From positions 682,001 to 746,000 of the forward strand of contig NZ_CP076129.1 of the NCBI RefSeq assembly GCF_018736065.1: a DNA stretch of 64,000 nt. Direction: 5' to 3'. The notes beneath the pieces were generated by a model, which did not search any database, had not been told where the DNA came from, and saw nothing but the letters and a program-made list of their open reading frames with translations. A program made the translations under genes and the position numbers. Numbering within the stretch: the stretch's first letter is position 1; each line of letters starts with the position of its first letter. Source of the DNA: Flammeovirga kamogawensis (GTDB lineage: Bacteria; Bacteroidota; Bacteroidia; Cytophagales; Flammeovirgaceae). Shown one piece after another: positions 61,971 through 64,000 of the stretch.

Positions 61971-64000
61971 TTACTTAATTAAAAGTTTCTGTGTTGAAAC
62001 TACATTATCACTCACAATTTTAACCACTACTACACCATGTATATTTGTTGGTAATGTGATATGAGATTGTTGTTGTACAGTTGTACTAAATACTTCTTTA
62101 CCTGATAAAGTAATTACAGATAACTGAGCTTCTGCAGAATTTATCAATTTCACTGTAAACTCACCTTGGCTAGGATTTGGAAAAATATCCATTGATAATT
62201 GTTGCTCATCAACAGATAATGGATCTGCACTATTTCCTTCATTAATTACTAAAGTTTCCATTGCAAAACCTTTATAATTCGGGTCTACAATATCTACAGC
62301 AACTGAATATTCTCCAGGAAGATGAGGTAATGTTGTAGCTCCATTATATGTTACAAAATAACCTTCAACTTCTTTGCCTGCAGTTATTGTTACTTCTTTT
62401 ACCTCTCCATCATAATCAAACTCAAGGTTGCTTATTGTAAGTTCAACAATTCCTTTTTCTACGATAAAATTACCTTCCACAGAACCAAAATATGATGGAT
62501 CATTTATTGTTGCTACTACTTTGTAAGACCCTACTGCTACGGGTAGTACATCTTGGTCGTTATAAGTATAACTAAATTCTACATCACCTATTTCTGATTC
62601 GGCTACTGCAGCATGACTTTCACCATTGTAATTTGCAGTTAATGTTGTGAAAGTAACTGAAGCTTCAATTTTATTAATTACAAACGTAGCTGCTAAAGAT
62701 CCTTTATAATTTAAATCATTGATAGTCGCAATTACAGCATATTCTCCGCCAATTATTGGACTAGCATTATCTCCATCATAAGAGAAATCAACAGATAAAC
62801 CTTCAACACTTGTTGTATAAGAAGGATTTTTCTCTGTGCCATCATAATCAACTGATAGATCAGATAACACTATTGTTGCTTCAGCTTTTTCAATTACTAA
62901 AGTTTCACTTGTTTCACCTTGGTAATTGCTATCATTAATTGATGCTTTAACTGTATATTCTCCAGCATTAACAGGTAACTCAATAGATTCCTCATACATT
63001 ACGTCAACATCCACATCACCCATTGCTAAAACAACTGTAGCTTCTTTGCCTGTACCATCATAAGTATAATTCAAATTAGTAAGGCTTACTTCTAAAACTG
63101 CTTTTTCAATAGAATAATCAATCAAAACCTCTGCAGCGTAGTTTACCTCATTTAGAGTTACTTTTAGTTGATGTTCTCCTGCTGTTGTACCGTCTCCAAT
63201 TGTTAGTTCAGAAACAGCATTTAAACCTTCTTCTGAAATAGTAAACATTGGTAATTGTACATCTCCTGTATATGTTAAAACACCAACGTCTTTAGTAATC
63301 GTAACTTCTTTTTTACCAATAGAATAATTGAATTTACTTATGCCTAAATAATTATCATCACTTACATTAATCACTACTTCGTATTCTCCTGCATCTGTTG
63401 GAGTTTCATCTAATCCATTGTAGGTAATTGATACCCCATCAGAAGTAATTGCATTTCCATCAATATCAGTAATTGAATAGACAACTTCTTGTGGATTACC
63501 ATTATAAACCACAGGAGATTCATCTACTACAACTACAGCAAGCATTTTATCTGAAATTACAAAGTCAGCTGTAGCTTCACCTTCATAGTTTATATCATCT
63601 ATTACAGCTGTTACCACATACTCTCCTACATCTTTTGGAGAAACAACTGGATCACCATCTAAAGTATATGATATGTTTACAGTAACATCAACTTCTTCAT
63701 TATCAACACCTATTACAGTATACGAAGCACTTTTTTCTGTATCATCACCTACATGAACCAATTCTGATAATTTAATCTCAGCAGTTGCTTTAGTAATAGT
63801 ATAACTTGTTACATTTTCACCTTTATAATTAGGGTCTGCAACTGTTGATGTTAATGTATAACTACCAACATCAATACCTAAATCATTATCACCAGAGATT
63901 ACTTTTTCAACAGTTACTTCTGCAGGAGAAATTGTTACTGTTGGCATCTGAGAAGCACCATTATATTCCATACTTAAATCACCTCCTACAGTAAATTCTA
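61971..64000 (-). CDS. MBG-domain repeat protein with T9SS sorting domain (N-terminus off window)
   Basis: The frame is open through the right edge of the window; the Met codon at 63971 is internal (EFTVGGDLS precedes it), so the true start lies outside. The visible ~676 residues consist of about eight ~72-residue MBG-type beta-sandwich repeats. Each contains a YDG/YNG segment, a P-V/T-x-x-G-x-Y-x-V turn and a x-I-x-D-x-N-Y-x-G strand, ending VIxK. A type A T9SS sorting domain follows (MDIFPNPSQGEFTVKL ... STQKLLIK). Such repeats build stalks or adhesin-like fibres displaying an N-terminal functional domain that cannot be seen here. It might be an extracellular glycan enzyme or an adhesin. 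Confidence 0.85.
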   Translation of the reverse strand, partial: EFTVGGDLSMEYNGASQMPTVTISPAEVTVEKVISGDNDLGIDVGSYTLTSTVADPNYKGENVTSYTITKATAEIKLSELVHVGDDTEKSASYTVIGVDNEEVDVTVNISYTLDGDPVVSPKDVGEYVVTAVIDDINYEGEATADFVISDKMLAVVVVDESPVVYNGNPQEVVYSITDIDGNAITSDGVSITYNGLDETPTDAGEYEVVINVSDDNYLGISKFNYSIGKKEVTITKDVGVLTYTGDVQLPMFTISEEGLNAVSELTIGDGTTAGEHQLKVTLNEVNYAAEVLIDYSIEKAVLEVSLTNLNYTYDGTGKEATVVLAMGDVDVDVMYEESIELPVNAGEYTVKASINDSNYQGETSETLVIEKAEATIVLSDLSVDYDGTEKNPSYTTSVEGLSVDFSYDGDNASPIIGGEYAVIATINDLNYKGSLAATFVINKIEASVTFTTLTANYNGESHAAVAESEIGDVEFSYTYNDQDVLPVAVGSYKVVATINDPSYFGSVEGNFIVEKGIVELTISNLEFDYDGEVKEVTITAGKEVEGYFVTYNGATTLPHLPGEYSVAVDIVDPNYKGFAMETLVINEGNSADPLSVDEQQLSMDIFPNPSQGEFTVKLINSAEAQLSVITLSGKEVFSTTVQQQSHITLPTNIHGVVVVKIVSDNVVSTQKLLIK

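Overview
The window looks like part of the chromosome of a marine Bacteroidota, most likely a Flammeovirga-like member of the Cytophagales. This is inferred from AT-rich DNA, a SusC/SusD pair, several C-terminal type IX secretion (T9SS) sorting domains, TAnnTTTG promoter boxes without Shine-Dalgarno sites, and many secreted sulfatases and glycan-active proteins. No rRNA, tRNA or CRISPR array was seen.

Layout. 1-5159 (-): secreted LamG/c-type cytochrome protein, C-terminus outside the window. 5319-7955 (-): transmembrane regulator with a periplasmic LamG/kelch sensor and a cytoplasmic SARP-type DNA-binding domain. 8451-16771 (-): operon SusC, SusD, GH99-like lipoprotein, GH92 alpha-mannosidase. 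17105-22811 (+): divergent operon for a GH99-like enzyme with four binding repeats and a T9SS beta-helix protein. 22875-23835: a decayed gene and a small unknown gene. 24063-29708 (-): two sulfatase genes, the second a sulfatase/GH99-like fusion. 29.8-37 kb: an accessory insert with an RHS polymorphic-toxin remnant, probable orphan immunity genes, repeated fragments of one lipoprotein leader and a ~123-bp flanking direct repeat. 37.2-38.4 kb: an IS30-like helix-turn-helix protein and a coiled-coil protein. 38.8-43.4 kb (+): a three-gene, McrBC-type defence cassette (PLD nuclease with zinc ribbons, McrB-like AAA+, DUF2357/McrC-like nuclease). 43448-64000: the glycan locus resumes with a giant beta-helix protein, a second LamG/cytochrome protein, a Gfo/Idh/MocA oxidoreductase, four more sulfatases and an MBG-repeat T9SS protein.

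How it may work. Six sulfatase domains with a GH92 exo-mannosidase and GH99-like enzymes suggest use of a sulfated, mannose-containing polysaccharide (inference). Secreted enzymes would cut and desulfate it, SusCD would import fragments, and periplasmic enzymes would finish the job.

The most striking observation is regulatory. Upstream of at least six glycan-locus genes there are arrays of heptamers close to NNTTAAT, repeated every 11 bp. In five of these promoters the arrays sit in one register (16, 27, 38 bp) from a TAnnTTTG-like -7 box. Heptamers at 11-bp spacing are the known operator layout of SARP regulators, and the only SARP-type gene in the window lies inside this locus. One such promoter has been duplicated in front of the RHS-remnant operon.
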